NCBI GenBank assembly: GCA_008692225.1
Contig: VICG01000002.1
Location: 2,029,501-2,093,500, forward strand
Length of the DNA: 64,000 bases
Direction of reading: 5' to 3'
Origin: Monilinia fructicola
Taxonomy: Eukaryota > Ascomycota > Leotiomycetes > Helotiales > Sclerotiniaceae
Positions 46,434 to 59,766 of this stretch are shown here, one piece after another. Every line of letters starts with the position of its first letter. The first letter of the stretch is position 1. A program made the position numbers and the translations under genes. The notes under the pieces are model-generated. The model worked only from the letters and a program-made list of their open reading frames with translations, ran no database searches and was not told where the DNA came from.

Positions 46434-47231
46434 CTAAGAGTTATAAGCAACGAAGACACTGTCGGCCGAGAGCTTAGACTGGGTCAAGACCTCGTTCTTG
46501 GTAGTCTCGACATCCATCAAGATAGCTCCGCTAGGACCAACCTTCTTTCCCTCCTTGGTAGTAGCAAACGCGTTGCTGAATGTTACGTTGCCAAAGCTAG
46601 CCAAGCCAGTGTTACCGTCATCGACGCTCAAGTCCTCGACGATCCACTCGGCAGCCTCACCGCACAACACGGAAGAAGACTCCACCGTCTTGGTCTCCGA
46701 CTTGCCCGTGGACTTGTTCTCGATCTTGACGGTTCCCTGGGTGTACGCGGAGTAGCTGAGCGTGATGGCGATCAAGTCACCTGCCGTCACGGGCATGTTG
46801 GAGAAGCCGAGGGTGTCGGCGGGGTACCATTCGTACCATGCGCCGTAGGTCACCTTGCCGTTTTGGTCGATGGTGGAATCGACACCGGCTTGCCAGAGTC
46901 CCTGGCAGGTTTCGCTTTGGCCCCAGCCGTCGATGCCGATCCAGGAGGACACGGTGAAGACCTTGGCGGAGGTTTCGCCCGCGGTGCCCTTCTTGGGGAC
47001 CGGGACGGTGAACTCTCCGTACACGGTCTTGTACTCGTCCTTGCCGAGGTTGTCGAGGACACCGCCGGCCCAGTAGGTGTTGTAGGAGTCGTTGCCTTGT
47101 TTGGTGCCGCGGCGGGCGAGGGAGCGGGCGGAGCGCGTGGGGGTCAAAGATGCTGGGGCGGGAGCGGGAGCGGGAGCTGCGAGGGAGCTGGCGATGAGGG
47201 TGCTGAGGGCGAGGGTGCTTGTGAACTTCAT
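46434..47231 (-). CDS. Secreted G1-family glutamic peptidase (acid protease)
   Basis: A single exon of 265 residues. The start MKFTSTLALSTLIASSLAAP is a signal peptide, followed by a Pro/Ala-rich propeptide and a dibasic Kex2-like site RSLARRG (after residue 41). The mature part has the eqolisin pattern: WAGGVLD, SSWIGIDGWG, then the catalytic Gln114 in GLWQAGVD and Glu195 in AEWIVED. YEWYPADTL is also conserved. The enzyme digests proteins at acid pH outside the cell; related proteins in plant-pathogenic Sclerotiniaceae are secreted during infection. Third codon positions are strongly GC-rich compared with neighbours, which suggests high expression. It leaves a nearly full-length antisense frame as an artefact. 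Confidence 0.92.
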   Translation of the reverse strand: MKFTSTLALSTLIASSLAAPAPAPAPASLTPTRSARSLARRGTKQGNDSYNTYWAGGVLDNLGKDEYKTVYGEFTVPVPKKGTAGETSAKVFTVSSWIGIDGWGQSETCQGLWQAGVDSTIDQNGKVTYGAWYEWYPADTLGFSNMPVTAGDLIAITLSYSAYTQGTVKIENKSTGKSETKTVESSSVLCGEAAEWIVEDLSVDDGNTGLASFGNVTFSNAFATTKEGKKVGPSGAILMDVETTKNEVLTQSKLSADSVFVAYNS

Positions 47232-49108
47232 TTTGGCGGTGGTTGTTGGGTTTTGGTTGAGGTGGTTGGAAGTTGTTGGTTTTGGTGTAGGTAAGGAATG
47301 TGTAAGTGGTAGAACGTGCAAATGAACAAATGAATGTAGATGTAGATGAAATCTAAACGAATGAATGCAAACCGGTGCTGATGATCTATTGTAGTCTTTC
47401 CAAGAGATATCCAGGAAAGCTGGGAGAGCCCTTCATATATACAACTTTCCATCCTTTCATCCATCCAATTCAAAATTTATCTGTGGAACTCCACTTCATC
47501 CATTCATCCATCACATTATTGTCAGTATATTGAGTGAAGGGGTAAATTGAATCCTACCAACCAAACCATCTCCATATTAGCGATTCCACTCAGGATTGAT
47601 CCCAGCAGCTCTTCGTATTGACACAAGAAAAAAAGAAAAACCCAAAGACTCGCGGACATGATACTGTGATGGTGCTTGAGCAAAGTTTCTAGGCCGTCGA
47701 GACTCTCTCACCACCCATCACAACCGCCTACTCCTGACTAGGTACCAGGATATATTCGCTTCCACTTCTGGAACCCACCTCATATACACTTCATATATAT
47801 TAACACCCATGGCACGTCAACGTTTCAAAGACCCAAAGGGGAAAGTGGAGGAGCGGCGACACGCGAGGCATTGGGTGGTTAATTGCTCGCTGACTAGCAT
47901 TCCCCTGAGCGTAAAGCTTATTTGCCAGGTCTTGACCACTGACCACTGGTCAGGATGAAAACAGGGAAGGGACACACAATGGAGGAAATTTACGGCGTTT
48001 CTGAGAGGAAGGGGCCGGATGTCTAATTTGTGTAATCATACTGTAGAGTGTTTGATTTCGTATTCTATCTATTCTTTCTATCGTGGTTCTATCGTTACGT
48101 CGTTATCGGATCACTCAGGCTTTTCCTCGTCATTCTACTGCTGAATGGATTCTGTTGAGTGGATTCTAGGCTGTAAGGTTACTCTGTAGCATGTTGTCGA
48201 AAGCTATTTGTATGGTACCGAGCATGAGGAGTGTAGAAAATAGTTTTCGGAGTATTTGTAAGGGAAATTTCTATCGGAAATGTTTGAAGTGTGATTTATT
48301 TCTTATTATTAGTATTAGTAGAGTAGATTAGTATGCTATATTAAGTATATTTATTATTGTGATATACATATTAGATGTTAGCATATAATGCATTAGCATA
48401 TAATGTATTGATATACGGAGTACATTGTATTAGTTCTAATTAGTTATTATATTGTACATAGATTAATCATGGATGTATAAATTTGCTATATTCTATAATA
48501 CCTAGTAATTAGATACTCTCTTATTCTTCCCGAGGTTTTTCTCTCTTCTCTATAATACAACAACATACAGCTAATCGATATAATATAGTATCAAGCATGA
48601 AAATATACTGATACTTTTATATAGATATCCTGATCGTAAATTACATTCATCATATATCTATCATTTCAAGTCACCTCATACCCATCCATCCCCTTCCAGG
48701 GTTCTTTGAAATCCCCCCAAGAAAGTTTCCCCTAACATCAAACCTTCATCATCATCCTCACCAACACCATCACTTCTATACCCAACATCATTGTCATTAT
48801 CTTTCCAACCCTCATAAGTCCCTCAATTCGAATCATGCTTTACCCTCACCCTCCAGCTCTCTCCAGATGCCCGTATTAGGTACCCTTTTACCATTCAGAG
48901 TTATAAACCGGTTCTGTATCTTGGTAGTTCCTATATCCCGGTTTCAAACTTTATACTGCATCTTATGCCGTATTTTTGTATCTTGCACCTCCCAGGACTT
49001 CCAAGGTTTATTTAACATTTCGTATGGCTGCTGTGTTTGTTTGCTGTTAGATGATAGGTCTTATTAAGTAGACAATTACTAAAGCAATGTTGGGCATCTT
49101 AATTCCAG

Positions 49109-49132
49109 TGCTAATGCTAATGCTAATGCTAA
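49109..49132 (+). repeat. (GCTAAT)4 repeat
   Basis: Four perfect hexamer copies followed by degenerate ones. Confidence 0.85.
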
Positions 49133-50007
49133 TTCCAATTCCAATGTTAATTCTAATGCTATTTATTTTCATTTCAATCCCATCCACCAAGTGATTCACC
49201 TCACGGTACTCACTACGCACACTCTACTCTCAGTCTTCCACCCTAACTATTCCCTACGGAGTACCTATCCAATACTCCCTACTCCCCACCCTTTACCCTT
49301 ACCCTTACCCTCAACTCCTTAATCCCAAATTCCCAAATTCCCAAGCTCCCTCTCCACTCCTTCGGAGTCCTTCCCCCACCTCCCGATCCCAAAACCTCCA
49401 AAATTAACATCCGAAAAATTGCGGATCCCACCGTTTCAAAAACAACCCATTACTCGAGTAGAACCAGTGATAGAACTAGCGATAGAACTCCCACCGTACC
49501 GATACCAAGGTACCAGCGTACCAACGTACCGATCCCAATACCCGAGCACTCATACCCCTACCTACACCGGCGGTACCTACCAATACTTATCCAATCCCGA
49601 TACCAATATTAATAGCGTAGGAATACCCACACCCACACCCAAGCCCGCTTACTCATAAACCGCGAATAGCGGATGCTAAATACCGAATGCTAATCAACTA
49701 CCGAATCAACCATCACATCTCCCCTCTCTGTCGACTCAGCGTCGAGCTCTCAAAACACCCCAAATATCTAGATCTCGATATACTGTACAATAGCACAGCC
49801 CTTCTTTCCCCCCCCTCCCTCCCTCTCCCTCCCTCCCTCCTCTCCCTCCCTCCCTCCTTGCCTTCCTCCCCCCGACCATCATTCATCCATCCCCCAACCA
49901 ACCATCCAACCAACCAACCCATCAACCCATCAACCCACCAACCCACCCACCTCAACCCTCACCCTAACCCACAATACATAAACTATCCATACACCAAAAC
50001 TTCCATA

Positions 50008-50008
<1 letters not shown>

Positions 50009-50056
<48 letters not shown>
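50009..50056 (+). repeat. (ACTT)12 microsatellite
   Basis: Twelve perfect tetramers followed by decayed copies. Confidence 0.9.
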
Positions 50057-50961
50057 GCTTATTTATTTACCTACTTACTACTCACTACACCAACAACCCC
50101 AAAGCCACACACCTCCCCCACCAAAACAACCCACGATCCCGGAACCCACGATTCGGAAAGCCAACGGAGCAAGCCACCTCTGCAAAGATAGAGTAAAGGA
50201 AAACCCGCTGATCACCAATTAGATAACCAACCTTCAGCCTCAGCTCAAGGATAGAGATGAGAATTCGACGCCATCGTATCGCATCATACGATTTACAGTA
50301 ATCGATGGGCGACTGCTGAGATCCTGGCATGGTGCATGTCATATCGGACGAGAATTGCCGAGTAGATGGATAGGGTTGAGTGAGTGAATGATTCTACTGT
50401 AGAAAGATGCGCACGACACGGAACGTTCGGGCAAAGATTGATGTTTCCTTCCTCTCCCCCGCCACCCCCCTCGTCAATCTCCTTAATCCATGATCGAGGC
50501 GATATTAAATTTAAACAAACATCTCAGTCATTCATTTGCAACATTACACATGCGCCAATTCCCTTTCATGCTCCGATCATTCATTTCCTAATACAGTAGT
50601 CATATTTTCTGCTCATATACGTGTATACTGTACAAATTAAAAAGTCAACGTTCAACATTCAAACGAAGCGGTAAAGAGTAAAGATAAACAGGTGCTAGCG
50701 AGATGAAGTCGGGCCATATCGCTCTCCTTCTCTCCCCTTCCATAACCAGCATCATCCCCATACAGGAATATGAAAATATCGTAAAATCGTCGCCGTTCGC
50801 ACGTGAAGATACCATGTCCCCATGCATGTCGTTAGTATGACAATTGATGTTTCCACATTCCATTTCCCGAGTCCCAATTATCAGAACCAGCCAAGCCAAT
50901 CACCATCATCCGCCAAAAATAAATAATAAAACATTCATATAAATCCTCCTCCTTCAATCTC

Positions 50962-53816
50962 TTAAATCTCCTCGTGAAATTTGGGTGCTCTAGCTGGACT
51001 AACACTGACAGCTCCAAGAGAAGAAAATGGTCTCGGCGTCTTCAATTCCTCTTCAAAGTCATCCCGGGCCTCCACAAACTCATCCTCGTCACTATCACCA
51101 CTCAGAGCTTCCTCTTTGCCCTTCCCCTTGTCAACAATAGACTCACTAAGACTACTAACATCGTCTGTTTGTCTCGTCGTCGTTTTGCCTGCTCTTTCAA
51201 ATGCCTCCGGTTCTTGAGTAGCAGCAACGGTAGGGTTAGTTCCTGGAACGAGAGTGGCATTTGCAATATCCAGAATACTGTGCCGACTAAGCGACGTAGT
51301 ACTGTTATTAACACTCCCCCGTGTATAGTTATGGCCACCAACAAAAACCCCTTTCGGTACCCGCCTTACCACTAGCGTTAGAATCTGAGATAGATTTTGA
51401 GTGGCGATTAGATACGGTTCTCAATTTAGATTTGAGCCAATTCTTCACCTTGGAACCACTTTCAAAAGTTGGTGATGTGGTATTGGATTTAGATCTTTGG
51501 ATTGCGTTGACATCGGTTACAGCCCTGTTAAGACGAACACTGGCTTGATCTTCCTGAGATGTACGAATGGCTGCTTGGGCTGGGGCTGTAGTTGGACGTT
51601 CAGCTTCGCCAGCTCCAATGGTGGGAGGTTCTTTTGAAATTGGGACATTAGGTTCGGATTTCGTAGATTTACGATGTTCCTTTCGGGCCGCTTTTTCGTC
51701 GGCTTTGCGCTCTTTTTCTTCGTCTTTTTCTTGTTCTGTGGTTAAGTGTTTAATTCTTGTACCCAATCTTTAGGTATGAGAGCCAACTTACGCTTCAGCT
51801 TTTTGGTTATTTCTTTGGACTCTTTCTCTCTGGCCTTGGCTTCTTGAGATTTCCTCCTTCGATTCTCCTCTTCGAGTTTCAATTCAGCCTCTCGATATCT
51901 TTTAGCGTCCACTTTGTTGTCCATCTCATCCAATACTGGTTGAATTTTCTTAGCTGCGGCGGCATCAATCACACTTTGGTCAACAAATTTGCCACCGCCA
52001 ATATCGACTTTACCAAAATTCTCCAGTCTAGCTTCACTTTTAGCCTGAGCAGCTTGGTGTGCTTTCAATTCCCATTCGCTGAGTAGAGAGGGCGCAACCT
52101 TGCCGGTATCAGCGAAAACTTGTTCATCCATATTGTGAAGATCTTGATGAACTTTTCGCTGAGCTGCAGCGATCAAAGCTTCCCGATCTCGTTGTCGCTT
52201 TTTCTCATCAACTTGCGAAATATTGGTCGAGAATAAATTCATCTGGGCTCGGATTTTATCAGACTGGTGACGATCCTCGTCGAAACTGGAAGCCCGACGT
52301 CTCGTTCGACCTCGGATGGATAATCTTGAAGACAAACTTGGAGTACCTCCACCATAATAATTTCGATATTCACGATTTTGAGCGTCCTCAGTGGTCATCT
52401 TTGATATTCGGTCATTGGCGAGCTGCTGTGCTCTTTCTTGAAGATTATTAAAGCTCACTGGTGTGGGTTCATCATCACTGTCTATAGAAAGTCGTCGGTG
52501 ACCGTGAGCGGCAGCTGCACCAGACTTTGCATCAGAGGCATTGTGTGATTGTCTTTGCTGTTGGTTATACATTTTTTTAGCCATTGCCATTGCCGAAGCT
52601 TTCAAGACATCTTCTCGACTTTGGTCTTTGTTCAATTCCTGATCAAATTGTCCAACAGGAGGACTGGAGGTATACATTTCTGGTGGCATTGTTGTGAACG
52701 GTACTGATCCAACACCTTTTTTCGAATGTGTTAGGTTTGCGAACAGTCCTAGATTTGTGAACGGAGACTGCAGCTTTCAATGCGTTACTAGATGCATTGG
52801 CTTCATCGGGATAAGCGCCCTGTCCGACAGTATTCTGGGATTTATGAACAGAGGTCGCAGCTTTCAAGGCATTGCCAGACACATTGGCTCCATCATGATA
52901 AGTATTCGGCCTGGTCCCATTCTGAGATTTATGAACGGAAACTGCGGCTTTCAAGGCATTTCTAGATGCGTTTGCTTCATCAGGATAAGTTTCGGGTCTT
53001 GTTATCTTCGAAGGGGTTGAGCTTGCACGTTTCCTACTGCTAGCCATAGCACCAGTTGCGGCCAGAAGGGAACCCTGTCGTCCAACAGCGGTATGACCAT
53101 GATCCAACTGTGGCGATAATGTATTTCCTTTCCTCATAGCTTGAGTCGCAGCAGAATTCCCCCACGCTGTAGGCTCTGGCTGCCACAAATCGACACCTTT
53201 ATTGGCCTTGTGGGCCAAAAGAGCTGCTTTTGCGCCATGCGCACTTGATTCTGGTTGCCACATCGGTTTCATTTTGTAATCCTTCGCTAACATCGCAGCA
53301 GCAGATGCTGAAGCAGATGGATCCGGTTTCCAATGTTCAAATGTTTTTTGGTTTTGCCAGCCCAAGGACGCTGCTGCTCCGGCTGCCGATTGACTGTTGT
53401 TCAATCCCGCAGAGGGGTAACTTGGTAAATCTCGAGGTTTCGCGTATTTGAGGGATGCTGCTGCACCTATTTGAATAAGATATTAGGGATGCGATATGGT
53501 CTATGTGAACCGTATATGGATTCTTACCAGCAGATGACAATTTGTTATCACTGTCAAGAAATTCATGGCCCGTCTTGGGCTTTTGATTATTCTGATTCGT
53601 GACGTATAGAGCTGCTTGTGGCAGCTTGATCTTCTAATTTGTTGGAGCTTGTGCGAGTTGGGCGATCATCAGGTAGTGGTACCATGTGCGGTGGTAAAGA
53701 CCTGCTCTCTATTGGCAATCCATTGGATTCAATGCCTGTATTTGCAAAATATATTAGCATACAGAGAAAGAAATCAAAGATTGCTTATGCGGACCATGAT
53801 TGTTGGTAATCGCCAT
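50962..53816 (-). CDS. Eisosome protein 1 (EIS1) homologue, with up to three unresolved frame junctions
   Basis: Coding blocks cover 53735-53337 or so, 53404-52690, 52689-51792 and 51735-50962. The first exon is probably 53816-53795. Recognisable features are NKLSSAG with AAASL repeats, FEHWKPDPSASASAAAMLA, MWQPESSAHGAKAALLA and LWQPEPTAWGNSAATQAM, which are the EIS1 tandem repeats, then three copies of a NALKAAVSVHKSQN repeat and a highly charged coiled coil. A clean intron joins LKKLK to QQEKDEEKERK (donor 51791, acceptor 51736). Three other joins need a +1 shift: near 53630, near 52725 and near 51375. Each can be explained by an intron, but only by losing conserved-looking peptide. The protein scaffolds eisosomes at the plasma membrane. 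Confidence 0.7.
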
Positions 53817-55612
53817 GATTACACAAGGTTTCTTCTTTGTCTCCCAAGTCTTGTCTTATCTGGTTCCTGGGAATGCAAGCTGACAAGAATGACGTTTTTC
53901 CTCCCGAACTGCTTTCAAAACGACACAAAGAAACCCCCAACTCAAGTTTTAATAAAGAAACAAACTAATGTGATGGGGATTTGAGATAAAGAAGTTATTC
54001 CGAGATAAAGCTTTGTCCCCACAAGCAATTGTTCTGCTGAAATCTAGCTATGCGTGGTATGTACGGGTCCGAAGGGGATATTGGGTATGTTTGAGATGTT
54101 GGGTATATGTTGATATAGAACTATGTGGTATGTGGTATGTGATATGTTGATATGTTGATATGAAGAACTATGAACATTCTAGCTTGGAAGAGGAATTTCC
54201 TAGTAAACCCATCAATATGCAATAAACTTGGAGTGGCATTGAAGGTGGGAGATTCAAATGCCCTTCCTTGTATTGATTTGCTTGCTCTTATGAACTTGTG
54301 ATTATACTTGGTAGTAGTAGTTAGTTGTACTTGGTTATACTTGTTATATAATCAAATACAAGTAGGTAGTTGGAACTAATCGTGCCCTCTACCAATGTGA
54401 TACTCATCTAACTGCGAATCGTTTAGTTTCTTGTATTCCTCCTCATATAGCTTCGATTCCAAGGTCTTTGGCCATCAGACTTCAAGCTTCTTTCCCAATC
54501 CTCTAGCAAAAGAGGAATGGTCGAACATGACGTAGCTTGCGTTTGGCCATTCAGCCATTCAGCCATTCAGCCACATCATGATTGATTGATTGATTGATTG
54601 ATCGATTGATACCAAGATGGAATTGAACTGAATGAATGACTGAGTGAATGCCGCCGATACACCAGTAGAGCAGAAGTTTGTGCGACGACCATACCGAAAT
54701 TGGTGTTGATGTTCATCGGAGGTCATAATTTTAGTCGTAAAGGGGTGAAGACTGTTAATACTGAAGTTTGAAGGGGAAATGGTATACAAGTACGGTAAAT
54801 GGTAAAGGGGTAAAGAAACGAAGGGCATAAAGGAAATGAAGGGGAAGGTTTGCTGTCGCTGCCATGATAAGACTTCAAGAAGTGTACCAGATATCAAGAT
54901 ATCGTGAACAATTCGGAGTCCCTAGTACAGTAATTATATTTCTTTTCCCTCTTTTCCCTTCCTCCGTACAGAATAAAAAAGGATCCCGTCTCCTCATGAT
55001 CTCCAGCAGGGATTGAAAGCACAAAGTACCGACCACGCCGACGCATCATCCAGTCAGTATCTTTCATTAATTTCATAAATTCCCTGTTTTTTTCTCTACC
55101 GGTATACAGTTACAGTATGTAATCATGTGCATAGTAAGATCGATCTTACATGATTATCATCAGTTTATATCCCGTCACCCAGTGAAATTGACAGTCATTT
55201 CCAATAAGTCGCCTACCCTGCTTGGTTGGTTCTGTTCATGTCTCTCCATATCATGATGTGCATCTGATATTCAAACGGTTGAACGGTTGATTAGTTGATG
55301 AACTCTTTTAGTATCTAATCATCTACTAGGTAATTCTGGATTGATCAATTGATTCGTGCAACATTATAAACTTATTATCCTGTCAAAACGATTGGAAGTG
55401 ACGACTTGCTTATTCCTCACAACACCCACCAAGCAGCATATCAATACCAATACCAAGACCAATACCAATACCAATATCATCATCCATCTTTCTTTGATTA
55501 TAATTCGAACTTCTTCCTTCCCTTCCCTTCCCTCACCCGCCAAAACCCCTCGACGACACAACCGCCATATATACTCCTTGTATAGCTCTCGAAACATACA
55601 TCCAACTTGACG
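53817..55612. other. 1.8-kb gene-free stretch
   Basis: Divergent-side space between EIS1 and the phosphatase. Contains CATTCAGC and GATTGATT repeats at 54550-54612 and ACCAATACCAAT repeats at 55442-55480. No gene supported. Confidence 0.5.
54550..54612 (+). repeat. CATTCAGC and GATT tandem repeats
   Basis: Three CATTCAGC-type units followed by about seven GATT units, one with a C substitution. Confidence 0.8.
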
Positions 55613-56854
55613 ATGGCCTCGCAACGAAAAGGTTTGTATGATGGACAATTTGATAATATTCTGAATTTTCGTGATGTTGGCAAGACCATCAATGATTTCT
55701 TGGGTCGAAAGTATGAAGTTGAACTCTATAACCTTGAATTTTGTCGATCTCTAAAAAACTAACTCTTCCCTTTAATAACAAGACTTGTCAAAGAAAGGAA
55801 AATATATCGCTCCGCAAGGCCAGGTGTGTACATCAGGCCGTGGAACATCCATGCCATATCCAGGACATCGATCATCCTCTAGTAATGATGTTTGGCAAAA
55901 TCAATTATATTGACAAATTTTGACCATTAGATGATGCCACCATATCAGATAGGCAACGGATCAAAAATCATTATGGCATCAAAACTGTCTTGGACCTACG
56001 GACGTTGTAAGAATACCAATGAAACTGAACATTGAGCAACCCCAAGTCTAAGTATAGCAGAACAGAACACGATAAGCAAGCAAAAAAGCGAACGAAGGAT
56101 ATTCGAGATCGTGGTCTTGTAAATTCAAACGGCGCACTAGAAGAGACGGTAAAAATCCCGGGAATCGAATATCTCGAAATCAATGTGAATGGGAAAGGCT
56201 TTGAGAGAAGTTTAGTATGGCAATTATCGCCTTATAGTCTTGTGTGAGCACTTCAACTTATTTCGTTGCGTTCATTCCTTTACTGGGACTCCTGATCTAA
56301 CGCTATTTAGGAAATTGATCGGTTTGATGGGATTAGGATATCGTCTAGAGGCCATCAGCATTCTAGGGCGAGAGGTTATGCAACCTCGAGGACTTTTAGG
56401 ATTAGGATTTGATACGATACATCATTGTGGCCCAGAACTCGCCACAGTAAGTCACAATTTTGAGGATGTCATAAATTCTTCATCTAACACTTTCCAGGTT
56501 CTTAGGACGTACTGTTTTCCATCAAATTATCCAATTCTTGCCCACTGCACGCAGGGAAAAGATCGTACCGGACTCACTATCGCCTTAGTACTATTTATCC
56601 TCGAGATACCCATAGAAGCCATCTCACATGACTATCTTATGAGTGAGAAGAAACTCCTGCCAGAGAGGGAGAGTCGGCTGAAGGAAATTCACGAGATCGG
56701 CCTTAGTGATGATTTTGCGGGATGTCCTACCGATTTCATCGAGAAGACCTATGAGTATTTAGAGAAATCATATGGTGGTGTTCAGAATTATCTCACGACT
56801 ATTGGTTTTACGGAAGAAGAAAGAGTAGCTCTCGTTCGAGAACTGAAAGCATAA
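55613..56854 (+). CDS. Protein-tyrosine phosphatase family 3 (LipA/Siw14-like)
   Basis: Six exons (55613-55710, 55783-55823, 55931-56006, 56061-56243, 56311-56446, 56498-56854) keep frame and give 296 residues. The N-terminal NILNFRDVGKTIND, then KIYRSARPDDATISD and GIKTVLDLRT are family landmarks. The catalytic P-loop is HCTQGKDRTG (Cys and Arg of HCx5R). The C-terminal part has EFAG-like SDDFAGCPTDF and YGGVQNYL. The group contains phosphatases of phosphotyrosine, phosphoinositides or inositol pyrophosphates, so the true substrate is open. Introns are short (54-107 nt). Confidence 0.88.
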
Positions 56855-57593
56855 GTGTGACAGAGAGTGGCTCTTTGATTGAAACCTATAGATGGGGTTC
56901 GGGTGGTGAGTGTAGAATAAGATAAAATCAAACTAATTCTATACAGAGCAATAATGTGAAACATTTATCTTCCCAGAGGCTTCTTCTCATACTTGGTAGG
57001 ATCTTAAGTATCATCCGATAGGTCTGGAGAGGTTATCAACTGATCTGCACTTCGCCCTTGATAAATCAATGAGATACATGCCTTGGTGGGCTGTATACCT
57101 CCATTCTTTATTCTACAAAATCACTCTTATCTTATATATGAATTACAACCAACTCAAAAGTATTGAGTTGCCCTCGGATCATTGAAAGTTGAAGATTAAA
57201 GTTGGGAAATCAAGATCAACGGACCAACAACCCAAAATCATCCTTCATCTTGTGAAGACACAAGTTATGTACAGACATCAACAGGGAACATTATTCTGCT
57301 CACTTCCACGGTCTTGCAATGCAGCTTGACTTGGATAATAATCAAAATTTCGTTGAGCAGGTGATGATACAATTATGAATGCTTATCTCAATTGCGATTT
57401 TTTCTTTATATTGATATCGATGTCTATTTCAATCAAACCGAGATCATACTGGATCATTCATAATTCTCTTCGTGGTTTTTGTACAAAGCGGAAGGAAGTC
57501 TTGATCATCAATCACATCAGAATCAACATCGGTAGTTCGCCGTATGTTAAAGTATCATTACTTCCAAGCACACCATTACCCCTTCTAGTACCA
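56855..57593. other. Convergent intergenic region
   Basis: About 0.74 kb between the phosphatase and laccase 3' ends. Nothing recognisable. Confidence 0.5.
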
Positions 57594-59766
57594 TCACAAT
57601 CCCGAGTCAATTTGATCAACCACATTAGTTCCACTAAATTTTGCCCATTCTCGACATGTTTGGGCCATCACATATGGAACTTGTCTCTGTTTCACCAGAT
57701 CCGGCCGTTCCAACGTATTAATCAGCATGCCCGCACTCAGGTGTATACCTATATGGCAGTGCAGAGGCCACACGCCGGGATTGTCCGCCATGTACTCTAT
57801 GACCAGATACGAGGGAACGTCTGGACTACCGGGACTCATCAGAATGGTATCTCGACGTTGGGGATTGTCCGGGTTGATGATTTGACCATCCCATTCTCCC
57901 GTCCCGAGCGCGAGAACCCAGAAGTCATGGCCGTGGAGATGCATGGGGTGATGGATGGGAAAGATGTTTTGGATGATCATGCGGATGGATGTGTGGTTTC
58001 CGAAGTTATACACGTTCCAGCTTGGATCTTCGGGGTACGATGTGTTGCCGGAAGACTCGAGGAGTAAAATAGGAGCACTAGGAGGCATGTCAGCACGACC
58101 GGTAGCAAGGAAGCGACTATAGGCCATGTCGCTACGTACTTGTAGTCTCCACGGAAAGTGGAATTATTCACGTAAAACAGCAGGATGCCAGAGGCGTTGG
58201 GGTAAGCGTTTAGCTCGATTGATTGAATGAGAGAAGGGGTATCGGGTGGAGTTAATGCATAGTAGGGTTTGGTAGTGTTTAAAGGATCCTATCGCCACAA
58301 ATCAGTCTGTGTTCCCATCAACGGAGCTGCTCTATTGAAGAAAGAACGGCTCACATTCAGGCAATTATTACTATCCCATGAATAACCAGTAGTCGTTGGT
58401 TGCGACGATGTGTCTGCTTCTGGGTAGTAAACAGAGGCAAGTGCGTGAGAGTTCACAGTCGCCAATTGCATGCAAGAAACGTCTAGATCGGATCTCATCC
58501 AATACGAACCATCGGCACTACCAGTGGCATTGATCAAGACATCTGCACGCTGTCCCAGCCCGAGAGTGACAACATTCGTCGTGTATGGCTGTACGGGCAC
58601 ATAATCCTGTGCGATGATGGTCATGGAATGGCCGTCGATGGAAAACTTCTGGGTTCCTGAACTTCCGGTGTTGATCAGTCTTAATCGATGGACTTTTCCT
58701 TTCTGGAAGGCAAACTTTGCGAGTGAAGCGCCCGGTGTACATTTTGTTCCGTTGGTGATGAAGCTACAATTGGTGGTTCCTTTTCCGTTGATGAGGTTGT
58801 TGCTGACGGTTGGGAAGACCAAAGGTACGCCAAGTCCTTGCTTAAGTACCTCATAGTATGAGGTATAGATATAATCGGACTGAATTGGGATTAGCAGTCA
58901 GAATCCATGAGTACGCACTTGGATACTTACAAGAATGACAGGGCCAAGATCGACGTCGTAAGGTAGTTGTGATGGGCTTTGGGTATGATTAGTTTCGCTT
59001 GATCAAAGTTACACAACTCGTTGCGGTACAGCAAGAGACTTACCCATAAACTACCATGGGGCCAAAGAGTCCATCGGCATATTGCCCACTCACATGCGAG
59101 TGATACCATCCACTTCCAAAGCTCTCAGCTCTGAAGCGATATGTAAATGTAGAACCGGGAGCAATTGGGCACTGTGTCACAGCCGGTACACCATCGTACC
59201 AAGGACTTTCCTTTTGTGGCTGTCCATGCCAGTGAATCGTGACTCCTTCTGCAGTACTTTGGATGGCGTTGGTGACCTCTACCTCGATCGTATCGCCCCA
59301 GTTAGCCTCGACCAGAGGACCGGGAAATTGATCATTGATGAGAATCAGGCTCTTCTCGACACCATCAGGTGCTTTGGTAGATCGAGAAATCGTCCATTTG
59401 TAGCGCCTCACGACACCGGTATGAGGAGGATTTCCCCCAGGCTGTGTGTTTCCCCATGGAACGCCACATGGGAGTGGCTGTCCAGTTATCTGTCAGTCAT
59501 CTGAACGATACTTGAAGAAGCAGAGAGTTATTTTCATACATTGTCTGTTAGGAAAAGCGGGAGAGTGCTAGCGTTCAGCAAGCCATAGGATGACAGTCCT
59601 GTTTCATGATTAGATCGAGATACACAATGCCAAGCTTTGATGAAGGATGTCTCTGCCCACCATTACTTTGATACTGTGAAAGGGACGCTGCCATGGGGAT
59701 CATGGCAAGTATCGCCACGAGAATATGTGCACATGACCATGGCACTGCGCTAGGATTCCAAATCAT
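57594..59766 (-). CDS. Laccase (multicopper oxidase), asco-laccase type
   Basis: Seven exons (59766-59661, 59598-59540, 59477-59044, 58976-58931, 58879-58355, 58288-58140, 58077-57594) keep frame and give 600 residues. A signal peptide lies at residues 1-28 or so (AHILVAILAMIPMAAS). All four copper signatures are visible: HWHGQ (from His137), WYHSHVSGQ (His181, His183), HPMHLHGHDFW (His483 to His490) and HCHIGIHLSAGM (Cys547 is the type 1 ligand). The residue ten after the cysteine is Met557, the weak axial ligand of low-potential laccases. The chain ends in DSGL, the C-terminal plug typical of ascomycete laccases. It oxidises phenols with O2 outside the cell; melanin or quinone coupling is a possible use. 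Confidence 0.92.

Larger units (their letters stand above)
47232..50961. other. 3.7-kb gene-free, repeat-rich stretch
   Basis: Holds the G1 peptidase promoter, an AT-rich block at about 48290-48620, GCTAAT repeats at 49109-49132, CCCTTA repeats, CTCC-rich DNA near 49810-49860 and an ACTT tract at 50009-50056. No gene supported; frames here are compositional. Confidence 0.55.

Noticed and set aside
46407..47294. 295-codon plus-strand frame opposite the G1 peptidase
   Set aside because: It is a mirror of the codon bias of the minus-strand gene; its composition is low in complexity and has no domain, while the minus strand has a signal peptide and catalytic residues.
49291..49310. CCCTTA repeats suggesting an internal telomere tract
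   Set aside because: The fungal telomere repeat reads CCCTAA/TTAGGG; this is a different hexamer in a generally repetitive stretch with only three units.
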